64,000 nucleotides of DNA, taken from Candidatus Tectomicrobia bacterium (GTDB lineage: Bacteria > UBA8248). Below, in pieces: positions 1 to 7,691 of this stretch. The number at the start of each line of letters is the position of its first letter. Position 1 is the stretch's first letter. The notes beneath the pieces are model-generated. The model searched no databases, had not been told where the DNA came from, and saw nothing but the letters and a program-made list of their open reading frames with translations. The stretch is from contig JACPUR010000041.1 in assembly GCA_016192135.1 (NCBI GenBank), forward strand, positions 248,001 to 312,000. Reading direction: 5' to 3'. Made by a program: the position numbers and the translations under genes.

Positions 1-179
1 CATTGTTTCGTGGTTGTTACGCGATTGTTTCTTGGCCATTAATTCAAGGTCTTGAGCTTCTCCCGCCCGCGCTTGCATCCGGCGCGGCGATCTCCTAGAC
101 TTGCCCGTCCGCGCGGGGAAGGCACGGCCGAGAGGAGCCGCCCCGGGCCCCGGAAATCACTCAGCGAGGCTTTTTCGCC

Positions 180-509
180 ATGCGATGCACCATCCTGGGA
201 TCACCGATCGATTGCCACTTCGCCTTCAAGTTGGGGAACGGCAAAGCCGGCCAGAACGGCTGCGGCTACAACGACTCGAGTTGCGTCTCCGTGGTGGACG
301 AGTGCCTGAACGGGGACGACGGCAAGGCCTGCACCCATATCATCGAGATGCCGAAGGGCAAGTTCTGCGGCAAGTTCCCCAACCCGGCGAGCCGCTGGGA
401 GCGGGGCCGCTGCCCCCTGGCCACCCACCTGAAGGTGGACTTCGAGGCGCCCCTCGAGAAGAAGCTCAACCCGCTCAAGGCCTCGAAGCGCGCCGCCCGC
501 GGCGGCTGA
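180..509 (+). CDS. PxxKW-family cysteine-rich protein
   Basis: The 109-residue product starts MRCTILGSPIDCHF and is rich in cysteines spaced along its first 75 residues. Near the C-terminus it has FCGKFPNPASRWERGRCP, which matches the Pro-x-x-basic-Trp signature that names the PxxKW family of small, probably metal-binding proteins; here it reads PASRW. The family's function is not established. No signal peptide or membrane segment is visible, so it is probably cytoplasmic. The start is the only ATG before the first family motif and has a weak GAGG upstream. It is a single gene closed by a strong terminator and is convergent with the following minus-strand gene. Family assignment is from memory of the motif. 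Confidence 0.75.
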   Translation: MRCTILGSPIDCHFAFKLGNGKAGQNGCGYNDSSCVSVVDECLNGDDGKACTHIIEMPKGKFCGKFPNPASRWERGRCPLATHLKVDFEAPLEKKLNPLKASKRAARGG

Positions 510-530
510 TCCCCCAGTTCCAAAAACGAG

Positions 531-558
531 AGGCCCGGGGGTTTCCCCGGGCCTTTTT
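531..558 (+). terminator. Rho-independent terminator after the PxxKW gene
   Basis: A ten-base GC-rich stem (AGGCCCGGGG paired with CCCCGGGCCT, loop GTTT) runs straight into a T-tract. It lies 22 bases after the stop codon and is also placed to stop transcription of the convergent gene. Confidence 0.85.
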
Positions 559-571
559 CATTTCCGCCCCG

Positions 572-2293
572 CTACCAGGCGATCGCGAGGGCCAGTAGTC
601 CCGCCAGGACCAGGTGGAGGTCCACCGCCGCCTCGGTCAGGCCCCCGTGCCCGAGGATCCGCCGCTTGAAGAGCCACAGGGAGAGCCCCGAGTAGGCCAC
701 CGGGGCCAGCATGGCCCACCCGACGGGCGCCGCGACGTGCCCGTTCGCCGCCCCCGCCCACAGCAGCACGGCCAGCGCCGCGCAGACGGCCCCCAAGAAA
801 GCCTCGGTCTGCTCCTTGCCCAGCACGATGGGGAGGGTGCGCTTGCCGACGATGCGGTCCCCCTGGATGTCGCGCAGCTCGACCAGCCCGGCGCGGAAGA
901 GGACGAGGCCGAACACGAACAGCGCCGCCACCGCCGCGCCGGGGCCCGCCCGGTCCGGGAAGGCGGCGGCGGGCAGGAGCGCCAGCGTCACCGTCCAGCC
1001 GGCCGTCACCACCATCGTCTTCGAGGCCGGGAAGTTCAGCACCCGGCCCATCTTGAGCGCCCGGGGCTCGAGGCGGAGGCTGAAGAAGAGACCCAGCACG
1101 AGCCCCGCCGCCAGGAGCGCCGCCGCCGGCGGGGAGACCCACGCCGCCAGCCCCAGGGCCGCCGCGCCCGCCAGGGCGCTGGCCCCGATCAGGAGCCCGC
1201 GGTGGCGCTCGTAGAACATGGACCGGTTGGGCTCGTTGTAGCGGTCCGCCTCGTAGCTCGTGCAGCGGTTCAGGGTGTGCAGGCAGAAGAGATAGAGCGC
1301 GGCCACCGCCACCAGGGCGCCGCTCCGCGGGAAGCCGCCGAGCGCCTGGGCCGCGACCGCCCCCAGCCCCGCCGTCAGCATGAGCAGCACGTTCGCGCGA
1401 GAGAGGACCTTGAGCCCCTGGGAGAGCCGGTCCCGCAGGCTCGCGCGCGGGTCGGGGATCGCCTCGATGCGGTTCACCACCCGGCGGATCATCCAGTCCG
1501 GCGTCGAGGCCCCCGCCGTCACCCCGATGCGCTTGAAGCGCTGGATGAAGCCGGGGTCGATCTCCGCCTCGGTCTCGATCAGGACCGCCTCCGCCCCCGC
1601 CTCGCGGGCCACCTCGGCCAGCCGGTTGGTGTTGCCGCTGTTTCGCCCGCCGACCACCACCATGAGGTCCACATCGGGGGCCAGCTTGCGCACCTCCTCC
1701 TGGCGCACCTCGGTGGCATCGCAGATGGTGTTGAACATCTGGGCCTGGGGGTACTTCGCCTGAATGGCGTCCACCACGTGGCCCCACTCGCCCATGTTGA
1801 TCGTGGTCTGGGCGACGACCACCACCTCCCCGCCGAAGGGCGGGAGCTCCTCCACGTCCTCCAGGCAGGTCACCAGGCGGCTCCCCGCCTCGGCGTAGCC
1901 CGTGTGGCCCTCGACCTCGGGATGGCCCCTCTCGCCGATGATGACCGTGAAGGCGCCCTGGCGGGAGTGCTTCCGGATGATGCCGTGCACCTTGGCCACC
2001 AGGGGGCAGGTGGCGTCGCGGATGGCGGCGCCCGATCCGCGCAGCCGCTCGCGCACCTGGGGCGAGATGCCGTGGGCCCGGATGACGAGCAGGCCGCCGC
2101 TCCCGGGGGTGCCGGCGGGGTCCGAGACGTGGACGTTCTTCTCTTTCAGCAACTCGACGGTCTGGGGGTTGTGGATGAGGGGCCCATGGGTGAAGACGGG
2201 CCCGGAGGCCTCGTTGGCCGTGTCGAGGGCGATGTCGAGCGCGCGCTCGACACCCCAGCAGAAGCCGGCGGTTTTGGCGAGTTTCACCCTCAA
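572..2293 (-). CDS. ispH: IspH-UbiA fusion: HMBPP reductase joined to an UbiA-type prenyltransferase
   Basis: Residues 1 to about 288 are a complete 4-hydroxy-3-methylbut-2-enyl diphosphate reductase, the last MEP-pathway enzyme making IPP and DMAPP. Its three iron-sulfur cysteines are C12 (FCWGV), C96 (ATCPLV) and C191 (TICDAT), with substrate residues H41, H74, H124, E126 and the SGNTNRL loop at 219-225. Residues from about 290 to 573 are a polytopic UbiA-family domain. Its first acidic motif is atypical (LNRCTSYEADRYNEPNR) and its second is LRDIQGDR. The start is TTG with GGAG seven bases upstream. The fusion would join prenyl-diphosphate supply to a membrane prenyl transfer, but the acceptor is unknown. 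A sequencing-induced join is unlikely because one frame covers both intact domains. Confidence 0.9.
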   Translation of the reverse strand: MRVKLAKTAGFCWGVERALDIALDTANEASGPVFTHGPLIHNPQTVELLKEKNVHVSDPAGTPGSGGLLVIRAHGISPQVRERLRGSGAAIRDATCPLVAKVHGIIRKHSRQGAFTVIIGERGHPEVEGHTGYAEAGSRLVTCLEDVEELPPFGGEVVVVAQTTINMGEWGHVVDAIQAKYPQAQMFNTICDATEVRQEEVRKLAPDVDLMVVVGGRNSGNTNRLAEVAREAGAEAVLIETEAEIDPGFIQRFKRIGVTAGASTPDWMIRRVVNRIEAIPDPRASLRDRLSQGLKVLSRANVLLMLTAGLGAVAAQALGGFPRSGALVAVAALYLFCLHTLNRCTSYEADRYNEPNRSMFYERHRGLLIGASALAGAAALGLAAWVSPPAAALLAAGLVLGLFFSLRLEPRALKMGRVLNFPASKTMVVTAGWTVTLALLPAAAFPDRAGPGAAVAALFVFGLVLFRAGLVELRDIQGDRIVGKRTLPIVLGKEQTEAFLGAVCAALAVLLWAGAANGHVAAPVGWAMLAPVAYSGLSLWLFKRRILGHGGLTEAAVDLHLVLAGLLALAIAW

Positions 2294-2585
2294 ATTTCAG
2301 CTCCTTGGAGGCTCGGCCGGACGCGGGGGCCAGGCGGGGCGGAATTCCATACCCAGGCCGGGAGTCTAACCTCCCCGCGTGGCCTCCGCAACGGACCGCG
2401 CCATATCGGACCCGACCCCAAGGCCCGGCGGACTCAAAATCCGCCGGGTGTGAAACCGAGGCAGATTGTTCAGTGGGAAAATCCCATCGTGGTCAAGCGT
2501 CCGGGCGGCTCCCTGGCCCCCTCCCCCGGCGGGGAGGGAGAATGGCCCCGCATCCCTGGGTGAGCAACGCACGCTGGGCTCCGCG

Positions 2586-3119
2586 CTAGCTCTCTGCTCC
2601 CGGGCGGGGCGGAAACCGCACCTCCGCGATGGCCGCCCCCGGCCGGTCTAGGTCCAGGATGCGGATTCCCAGCCCCCGGCGGCCCGCCACCGCCTCGGCG
2701 TAGGAACGGGGAAAGGAGAAGCGCCGCGCGCCGCAGCTCCCGGGATTGAGGAAGACGACGCCCTCCCTCTCCACGCACAGCGGCTCGTGGGTGTGGCCGA
2801 AGACCACCAGGTCCGCCGCCTGCCGGGCGAGGAGGTCCCGCGCCTCGCGCGAGGGCCCTCCCCGCTCCCACACGATGTGCTGCACGAGGAGGCGCCAGCC
2901 GCCCACCTCGGCGCGCGCCCGCTCCGGCGCCAGGCCCGGCGGGTCCACGTTCCCCGCCACCACGGTGAGGGGCGCCAGCGCCCCGAGCTCCGGGATGATG
3001 GCGTCCGAGCCCACGTCTCCCGCGTGGATGATGCGGTCCGCCCTCCGGCAGGCGCGCAGCACCTCCTCTGGGAGCCGCCCGTGGGTGTCGGATAGGATCA
3101 CAGCCCTGAACCGGGCCAA
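2586..3119 (-). CDS. YfcE/MJ0936-family metallophosphoesterase
   Basis: The 177-residue protein has the calcineurin-like phosphoesterase metal ligands in order: SDTHG near residue 10, HAGDVG, GNVD, GHTHEP and NPGS. This length and motif set fit the YfcE/MJ0936 family of cytoplasmic phosphodiesterases, whose physiological substrate is generally unknown. The start is TTG, because the codon before ARFRAV is TTG and no ATG fits; a GGAG precedes it. It begins one base after the stop of the upstream nucleotidyltransferase, so the two are probably co-transcribed. Confidence 0.85.
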   Translation of the reverse strand: MARFRAVILSDTHGRLPEEVLRACRRADRIIHAGDVGSDAIIPELGALAPLTVVAGNVDPPGLAPERARAEVGGWRLLVQHIVWERGGPSREARDLLARQAADLVVFGHTHEPLCVEREGVVFLNPGSCGARRFSFPRSYAEAVAGRRGLGIRILDLDRPGAAIAEVRFPPRPGAES

Positions 3120-3120
3120 G

Positions 3121-4335
3121 CTAGCTTCTCCGGCCCAGGCGGGCCGCCAGGCGCAGGGCCAGGCGGAGCAGGTCCGCCCCGCGGCGCAGGAGGTACCACC
3201 CGCGCAGGGCGGGCCGGTAGCCGGGATAGATCTGGGCCATCACCTCGTGCCGGGGGAAGGCCGCCTCCCTCAGCAGAGCGAGCTTGGCCCCCGCCCCCTG
3301 CCGGCTCGAGAGCCAGAGGAGGTTCCCCACGGGCGGGCGCTCCCACTCCTCCTTCTCCCCGCTCAGCCGCGTGTGCGCGAGAGAGAGAAGCAGGCGCTCC
3401 AGGAAGGAAGGGCGCATCTCCGCCAGCGCGGCCCGGACGCCCGGCGGAAGCGCGAGCGCGGGGGCGCCGAACCTCCCTTCGCCGAGCAGGCCCAGACTCC
3501 GCAGCGCGTACGCCAACGGCCGGGCGAGCCCCCACGCGCGCGCCCGGGAGAGCACCGCCTCCCAGTCCAGGCCCGGCTCCGAGAGGAGCAGCCCCTCGAT
3601 GTCGGTGAACCAGATGCCCGGCTCGAAATTGTGCTTCATCAGGTGGGTGCAGAGGATGATGAGATGGTCCCCGGGCGCGGGAACCCGGAAAGGGGGGCCG
3701 AGCGGCGAGGGATGGGAGCGGGCCCAGACGGCCGCATCGGTTTCCGCCTCGTCCGCCGCCGGGAGGCGGGCCAGGACGCGCTCGTCCCCGAGCACGTTCC
3801 GGTGCAGCTCCACCACGGACTCTCCCCGCTCCCAGGCGGCCCCGCCTTCTCCCTCCGCCCCCTGGTAGCCCTCGCGCGCCAGGACGCGGCAGGCCTCCTC
3901 CCAGTCTCCGGGCGAGTGGACCACCCAGTCCGAGTCATCCGCCGGGCGGAGGCCCGGATTCGGATAGATCAGGCCCTTGAGGGCCGCCCCCTTGATCAGG
4001 AGGACCTCCACCCCGGCCTCGCGGAGCGGCGGGGCCAGGCGCCGCAGCTCGGCCTCGTCCTGGACGGCCCGCATCGCGACGCGGCGGTACTCCTCCTGGA
4101 GCTTGCGGGGAGGCTCCACCCCCGCGCTCCGGAGATGGTGGCAGAGGACTCCTGCCGTCCACCGGAAGAGGGTTTCCCCGGCGACGGCCTCCCATTGGGC
4201 GGGGGAGGCCGCCCGGGCCGCCCAAGCCAGGATGTCCCGCTCCTCCGGGGCGAGCCGGTGGCGGGAGGCCAGCGAAAGGAGGATGGCTACGGGATCGAGC
4301 CCCGCCTCTCGGATTTCCTTGGCTTCTAGCGCCAT
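3121..4335 (-). CDS. Uncharacterised nucleotidyltransferase (PF14907 type)
   Basis: The 404-residue protein contains LLIKGAALKGLIYPNPGLR followed by an acidic ADDSDWVV, the typical core of the PF14907 nucleotidyltransferase family. Members of that family often sit in peptide-maturation loci beside HPr-kinase-like and PqqD-like proteins, as here. A likely role is modification of a peptide or protein in the neighbouring cluster, but this is inference from context. The gene is divergent from the Met-rich Tat peptide gene and shares its 236-base control region. It is followed after one base by the phosphoesterase. Confidence 0.75.
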   Translation of the reverse strand: MALEAKEIREAGLDPVAILLSLASRHRLAPEERDILAWAARAASPAQWEAVAGETLFRWTAGVLCHHLRSAGVEPPRKLQEEYRRVAMRAVQDEAELRRLAPPLREAGVEVLLIKGAALKGLIYPNPGLRPADDSDWVVHSPGDWEEACRVLAREGYQGAEGEGGAAWERGESVVELHRNVLGDERVLARLPAADEAETDAAVWARSHPSPLGPPFRVPAPGDHLIILCTHLMKHNFEPGIWFTDIEGLLLSEPGLDWEAVLSRARAWGLARPLAYALRSLGLLGEGRFGAPALALPPGVRAALAEMRPSFLERLLLSLAHTRLSGEKEEWERPPVGNLLWLSSRQGAGAKLALLREAAFPRHEVMAQIYPGYRPALRGWYLLRRGADLLRLALRLAARLGRRS

Positions 4336-4429
4336 TCTTTCACCCGGCGTGTCCGTTTTGAGCGCACACTGTTGGATTTTTCACCGCCGCACGATGTTCC
4401 GGCCCGTCCAGCCGAAGCTTCTCTCAAAG

Positions 4430-4445
4430 TGTGACCCAGATCATA
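4430..4445. promoter_or_regulatory. CRP/FNR-like palindromic site
   Basis: TGTGA, six spacer bases, then TCATA gives a near-consensus CRP-type dyad (TGTGA-N6-TCACA). It lies in the divergent region between the nucleotidyltransferase and peptide genes. It is a single motif match, so it may be chance. Confidence 0.35.
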
Positions 4446-4494
4446 GATTGCCCCAAAAATCCTCATTTCATACCGGCTTCGGCATTATAGGAAG

Positions 4495-4524
4495 TTGTCA
4501 GGCGGCGTGGGAATGGCGTATCTT
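4495..4524 (+). promoter_or_regulatory. Candidate sigma-70 promoter of the Met-rich peptide gene
   Basis: TTGTCA at 4495-4500 and TATCTT at 4519-4524 are 18 bases apart, 48 bases before the ATG. The surrounding sequence is AT-rich compared with the neighbouring genes. Confidence 0.45.
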
Positions 4525-4571
4525 TAATGCAAGATATTTTAAGCTGCTAAGGGAAAACCTGGAGCGGCGAA

Positions 4572-4874
4572 ATGAGCGAGAAGCCGATGGCACCCGAAGG
4601 CGATGCGGGCCAGCCCGTGCTCCATACGCGCCGCGAGTTCATCCGCCGCGTCCTCCTCACCACGGCCTACGCGGCCCCCGCCATCGTCTCACTTTCGATC
4701 AGCGGCGTCGCCTCCGGCACCCCCGCCGACCCGGGAAGCAGCGGAGGCACTCCTCCCGGCCAGGCGAAAATGACGGGAAGCCCCATGAGCCCGATGAGCC
4801 CCATGCGGATGATGAGCCCGATGGCGATGAATGAAATGATGCGGATGGGCAACTCCGGCAACATGTGGAAGTAG
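4572..4874 (+). CDS. Tat-type peptide with methionine-rich C-terminus
   Basis: This 100-residue product has a twin-arginine motif (T19-R20-R21-E-F-I) followed by a hydrophobic run ending near SISGVASG, so export by the Tat pathway is likely. After a Gly/Pro/Ser linker, the last 35 residues hold 12 methionines, including four Ser-Pro-Met units and MM, MxM and MxxM spacings. Such spacing is seen in copper(I)-binding proteins, but no function is proven. The ATG is preceded by GGAG eight bases upstream. It lies opposite genes for an HprK-like kinase, a PqqD-fused methyltransferase, PqqD and a nucleotidyltransferase, which suggests it is their substrate. A terminator follows at 4910-4936. Confidence 0.75.
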   Translation: MSEKPMAPEGDAGQPVLHTRREFIRRVLLTTAYAAPAIVSLSISGVASGTPADPGSSGGTPPGQAKMTGSPMSPMSPMRMMSPMAMNEMMRMGNSGNMWK

Positions 4875-4909
4875 CCTGGCCGTTTCGGTTTCCTCTCTCC
4901 GCTTCGCCG

Positions 4910-4936
4910 CGCCGCCTCGGGCGGCGTTTTCTTTTC
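4910..4936 (+). terminator. Rho-independent terminator of the peptide gene
   Basis: A seven-base GC stem (CGCCGCC / GGCGGCG, loop TCG) is followed by TTTTCTTTTC. It overlaps the stop codon of the convergent methyltransferase gene by two bases. Confidence 0.75.
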
Positions 4937-6059
4937 AACCCCCAAGGATCCCCGCGACATAGCGCAGCGCCTGCCGCTCGGTCCCGAAGTCCCCGGGGTA
5001 GGCGGCGAGCAGCTTCCGGGCGATCTCGCCCTGCGTCCTCCGCCCGTCCGCGCAGTCCAGCACGAAACGCATGATCTCCTGCCTCCGGCCCGGCCGGGGG
5101 ATTCTCTCGGCCGATCGCTCCGCGAGCGACTCCTGCCTCAGCGGAATGCCCGCGAAGGTGTTGCCCTCGCAGGCCCGGCCGCCCGCCTCCGCCGACCACT
5201 TCCACCACACCTCCCCGCCCCCGCCCTCGGGGATGCACTGGAGCGACCCCCGCACGGCCCCCCCCGCCTCGACCGGCAGGGCCTCCGGCAAGGGGAACAT
5301 CTGCTGCTCGTAGACCGTCTCGTCCGCGCCGGGGCCGTTGTCCAGCCACACGCCCCCGGCCAGCTCCAGCCGGAACCACGCGCACAGGGCGTGGACTTGG
5401 CCCGCGCGCCGGGCCGCGTCCTCCCATTCGCAGCTCAGGTCGTAGGCCTCGGCCGGATCGCCCAGCCGGTAGCGGCGCAAGAGGCGCGGCGCGGTGATGA
5501 GCGACTCGGGCGCGCAGCGCCCCTTGTGGGCGGAGTTAAGGATCCAGCCGGAGAGCGGCCCGTAGTCGAGCCCCTTCAGGTGCTCGGCCTCCCGGCGCCA
5601 GCGGGCGAGGTTCCCCCAGCTCTCGGGGACCTCCAGCAGGGCCGCCCAGACCTCCACGGCGGCGGGTATCCACCCCCCTCCCGGCGCCAGGAGGCGCTCC
5701 CGCGCGTCGCGGAGCACGGGGGCGAGGCCTCCGCCCAGGAAGGCGCTGTTGAAGTCCTCGAAGATGATCCAGTCCGCCCGCTCGGGCAAGACGGCGCCGA
5801 GAGAGTTCCCCCGGATGACCCGGAGGCGGTCCCCGAACCCCTGGCGGCGGGCGAGCTCCTCCAGGGCGCCGGCCGCCGAGTCCTCGATGGCGTAGACGCG
5901 GGCGGCGCCGGCCTGGCAGGCGAAGAAGCTGTAGGTGCCGAGCCCCGCCCCCACCTCGGCGGCCACCTGCCCCGGCTTCACGCATTGGAGGATCGCGCGC
6001 CGGAAGGCGCGGATGCGGTCCGCGTCCTCGAGCATCCAGGCATACTCGGTCAGCTTCAC
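4935..6059 (-). CDS. PRMT-like SAM methyltransferase with C-terminal PqqD-like domain
   Basis: The 374-residue protein has a class I SAM-binding motif EVGAGLG at residues 35-41, an acidic AIED at 57-60, ADWIIFED at 95-102 and LLAPGGGWIP, all as in protein arginine methyltransferases. The last 70 residues (IMRFVLDCADGRRTQGEIAR) resemble PqqD/winged-helix domains that bind leader peptides. The GTG start overlaps the HprK-like gene's stop as GTGA and has GGAGG seven bases upstream, so a longer ATG-started frame is rejected. It probably methylates a peptide recognised by the PqqD-like part. The target is unknown, with the Met-rich Tat peptide as the nearest candidate. Confidence 0.7.
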   Translation of the reverse strand: MKLTEYAWMLEDADRIRAFRRAILQCVKPGQVAAEVGAGLGTYSFFACQAGAARVYAIEDSAAGALEELARRQGFGDRLRVIRGNSLGAVLPERADWIIFEDFNSAFLGGGLAPVLRDARERLLAPGGGWIPAAVEVWAALLEVPESWGNLARWRREAEHLKGLDYGPLSGWILNSAHKGRCAPESLITAPRLLRRYRLGDPAEAYDLSCEWEDAARRAGQVHALCAWFRLELAGGVWLDNGPGADETVYEQQMFPLPEALPVEAGGAVRGSLQCIPEGGGGEVWWKWSAEAGGRACEGNTFAGIPLRQESLAERSAERIPRPGRRQEIMRFVLDCADGRRTQGEIARKLLAAYPGDFGTERQALRYVAGILGG

Positions 6060-6964
6060 CGGGCGGCCTCCACGCCCGCCGCCCGGGCCAAGCCGAGCTC
6101 GCCGCGCAGCGCCTCCCACGCCTCGCCCGGATGGAGGGCGCTCAGGCGCAAGTTCCGCCCCAGCCCCGCCAGGCGGATCATCGTGTCCACCCCGGCGGCC
6201 GCGCCGTACCACCGGAGGTTGCTCTGCTGCCGCACCATGTCCTCCACCGCCGCCCGGGCCCCCACCTCCTCGATGACGGCCGGGCCGCTCTCTTTCCTCC
6301 GGAGGCAGACGATCCGCTCGACCTCGGCCGTCTCCGGGATGTCGGGAGAGCCGAGGAGGGCGGGGTCCACGAACCACCGGGGGGCGTAGCCGCTGCCCTC
6401 GAGGCGGCACGCATCCCAGCCCCGGCGGAGGCGGGCGGCGGAGGGATCTTCCGTCACCGTGTCCTCCCGCACCACGAGGTTGCGCGGGAAGGGCCGGAGC
6501 GAGAGGCTCGCCGGGTCCACCAGCACCGTCTCGTCCGTCAGGAACCGCCAGCCCCGGAGCAGGAGGTGCAGCGCGAGGGTGGACTTGCCGGCGTGGGAGT
6601 CCCCGATGAGGAGGATGGCCCTGCCCTCCCGCGCGACGGCCGCGGCGTGGATGTGGAGGCAGGCGTCAGCGCGCGCCAGCGCCTTCTCGAAGAACCACTC
6701 GTCCAGCCACCAGAACACATCGCTCCACTCCTCCCCCTCGAAGGCCTTGCCCTCCCCCTCGCGGTGCACCTCGTAGGCGGAATCGGCGCGGCGGATCTCC
6801 ATGAGGTCGTCGGGAGGGGCGGCGGGGGGCTCCTGGCACCGGGAGAAGAAAAGGGGGCGCAGGGGATCGACATCCGGGGCGGCGCCGGCGACGCGGAGGC
6901 GGTATCCGTAGAGCCGGACCTGGAGGGCCGCGAGGGGTGAAGTCTGAACAGGTTGTTCGCCCAT
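6056..6964 (-). CDS. HprK-like serine kinase / ATP-binding protein
   Basis: The 302-residue protein has HIHAAAVA followed by a P-loop GDSHAGKS at residues 121-128 and then LTDETVLVDP. This is the arrangement of HPr kinase/phosphorylase-like proteins. Proteins of this subgroup recur in lasso-peptide and other peptide-maturation loci, and are usually not the sugar-uptake HprK. The start is ATG with GAGG nine bases upstream; the longer frame covers palindromic intergenic DNA and is not used. It overlaps the downstream methyltransferase by four bases, so they are translationally coupled. Its substrate is unknown. Confidence 0.75.
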   Translation of the reverse strand: MGEQPVQTSPLAALQVRLYGYRLRVAGAAPDVDPLRPLFFSRCQEPPAAPPDDLMEIRRADSAYEVHREGEGKAFEGEEWSDVFWWLDEWFFEKALARADACLHIHAAAVAREGRAILLIGDSHAGKSTLALHLLLRGWRFLTDETVLVDPASLSLRPFPRNLVVREDTVTEDPSAARLRRGWDACRLEGSGYAPRWFVDPALLGSPDIPETAEVERIVCLRRKESGPAVIEEVGARAAVEDMVRQQSNLRWYGAAAGVDTMIRLAGLGRNLRLSALHPGEAWEALRGELGLARAAGVEAAR

Positions 6965-7026
6965 GTGCCTGTTCCTCAGCGTGCTCTCGGCAGGTTCTGC
7001 TCCCCTCTCCCTGTCTTTTTGGGTCC

Positions 7027-7159
7027 CCGAACCGGCCCGCCGGTTCGGGAGGGGGGTGAGGGGAGGGGGTGAGGGGGGCGAAGGCGCAAAGGCCTCCCTC
7101 ACCCGGAGCATTCAGGCGGCAAGCCGCCTGGATGCTCCGCCCTCTCCCGAGGGGAGAGG
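7027..7159. repeat. Three palindromes in the intergenic region
   Basis: Stem-loops lie at 7027-7048 (nine-base perfect stem, loop CCCG), 7105-7138 (16 paired bases with one mismatch, loop AA) and 7141-7159 (eight-base stem). They separate the PqqD gene from the HprK-like gene. They are probably REP-like intergenic repeats and none has the T-tract of a terminator. Confidence 0.6.
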
Positions 7160-7218
7160 GAAAGATCGCTCCAAAGAGTGAACAACGTGTGTGGATTCCA
7201 CAACAAGGGGCTCGGGAG

Positions 7219-7512
7219 TCATCCGCCGCCTTCCCCCTCCGGGAGAAGAAGGCCCTCCCGGCGGAAGCCCTCCACCGCGTCCAGGACGTCCCTCAGCAGG
7301 TCCCGGCCCCCGGCGCCCGGGAATTCCCTCAGGCCCTCGGCGATATCGGCGAGGGCCTGCCTTCCGTCCAGGCAGTCCCAGACGTAGGCCGCGGAGGCGT
7401 TCAGCGAGTGGACCTTGTGCGTCCGGGGATCGTAGAGGATGAAGCCGTCGTCCACCTCGCGGCAGAGCACCTCGCCCCGGGTGCGCGGCTTGCTCAAGGC
7501 CGGATCGCTCAT
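7219..7512 (-). CDS. PqqD-family peptide-binding protein
   Basis: The 97-residue protein contains DGFILYDPRTHKVHSLNASA and VWDCLDGRQ, the core of PqqD-type proteins, which bind leader peptides and present them to modifying enzymes. The ATG is preceded by a GAGAGG tract. It lies upstream of the HprK-like and methyltransferase genes on the same strand, separated by 254 bases of palindromic DNA. No pqqA, pqqC or pqqE is nearby, so a role in PQQ synthesis is unlikely. It more probably serves the Tat-peptide locus. Confidence 0.8.
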   Translation of the reverse strand: MSDPALSKPRTRGEVLCREVDDGFILYDPRTHKVHSLNASAAYVWDCLDGRQALADIAEGLREFPGAGGRDLLRDVLDAVEGFRREGLLLPEGEGGG

Positions 7513-7691
7513 CGCGTCCCTCTCCCGGAATTCGACAGGGGCTCCATGTTACCTCAACCGGCGGGCGATGCCATTCGGGAACACAAGGCTCGACCCTGCC
7601 CCGGTTCTCTCCCAGGGGGATCATGCAATCCGGCCGGCGGAGATGGAATGGAGGCGGGGGGGAATGAGCGCGATGATGCCGGAACCAGGCC

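Noticed and set aside
2401-2480. tRNA-Leu(CAA) gene
   Set aside because: Only the anticodon arm fits. No acceptor stem, D arm or GTTCRA T-loop is present on either strand.
558-2563. Long plus-strand frames antisense to the ispH fusion gene
   Set aside because: They are Arg/Pro/Gly/Ala-rich shadows of a clearly coding minus strand in high-GC DNA.
6060-6410. N-terminal extension of the PRMT-like protein
   Set aside because: It reads through the HprK-like gene in another frame. The GTGA overlap and GGAGG fix the start at 6059.
3121-7512. Lasso-peptide biosynthesis cluster
   Set aside because: HprK-like, PqqD and PF14907 proteins are shared with such clusters, but no asparagine-synthetase-like cyclase, transglutaminase-like protease or lasso-type precursor is present.
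7219-7512. PQQ biosynthesis
   Set aside because: No pqqA, pqqB, pqqC or pqqE is present near the PqqD-like gene.
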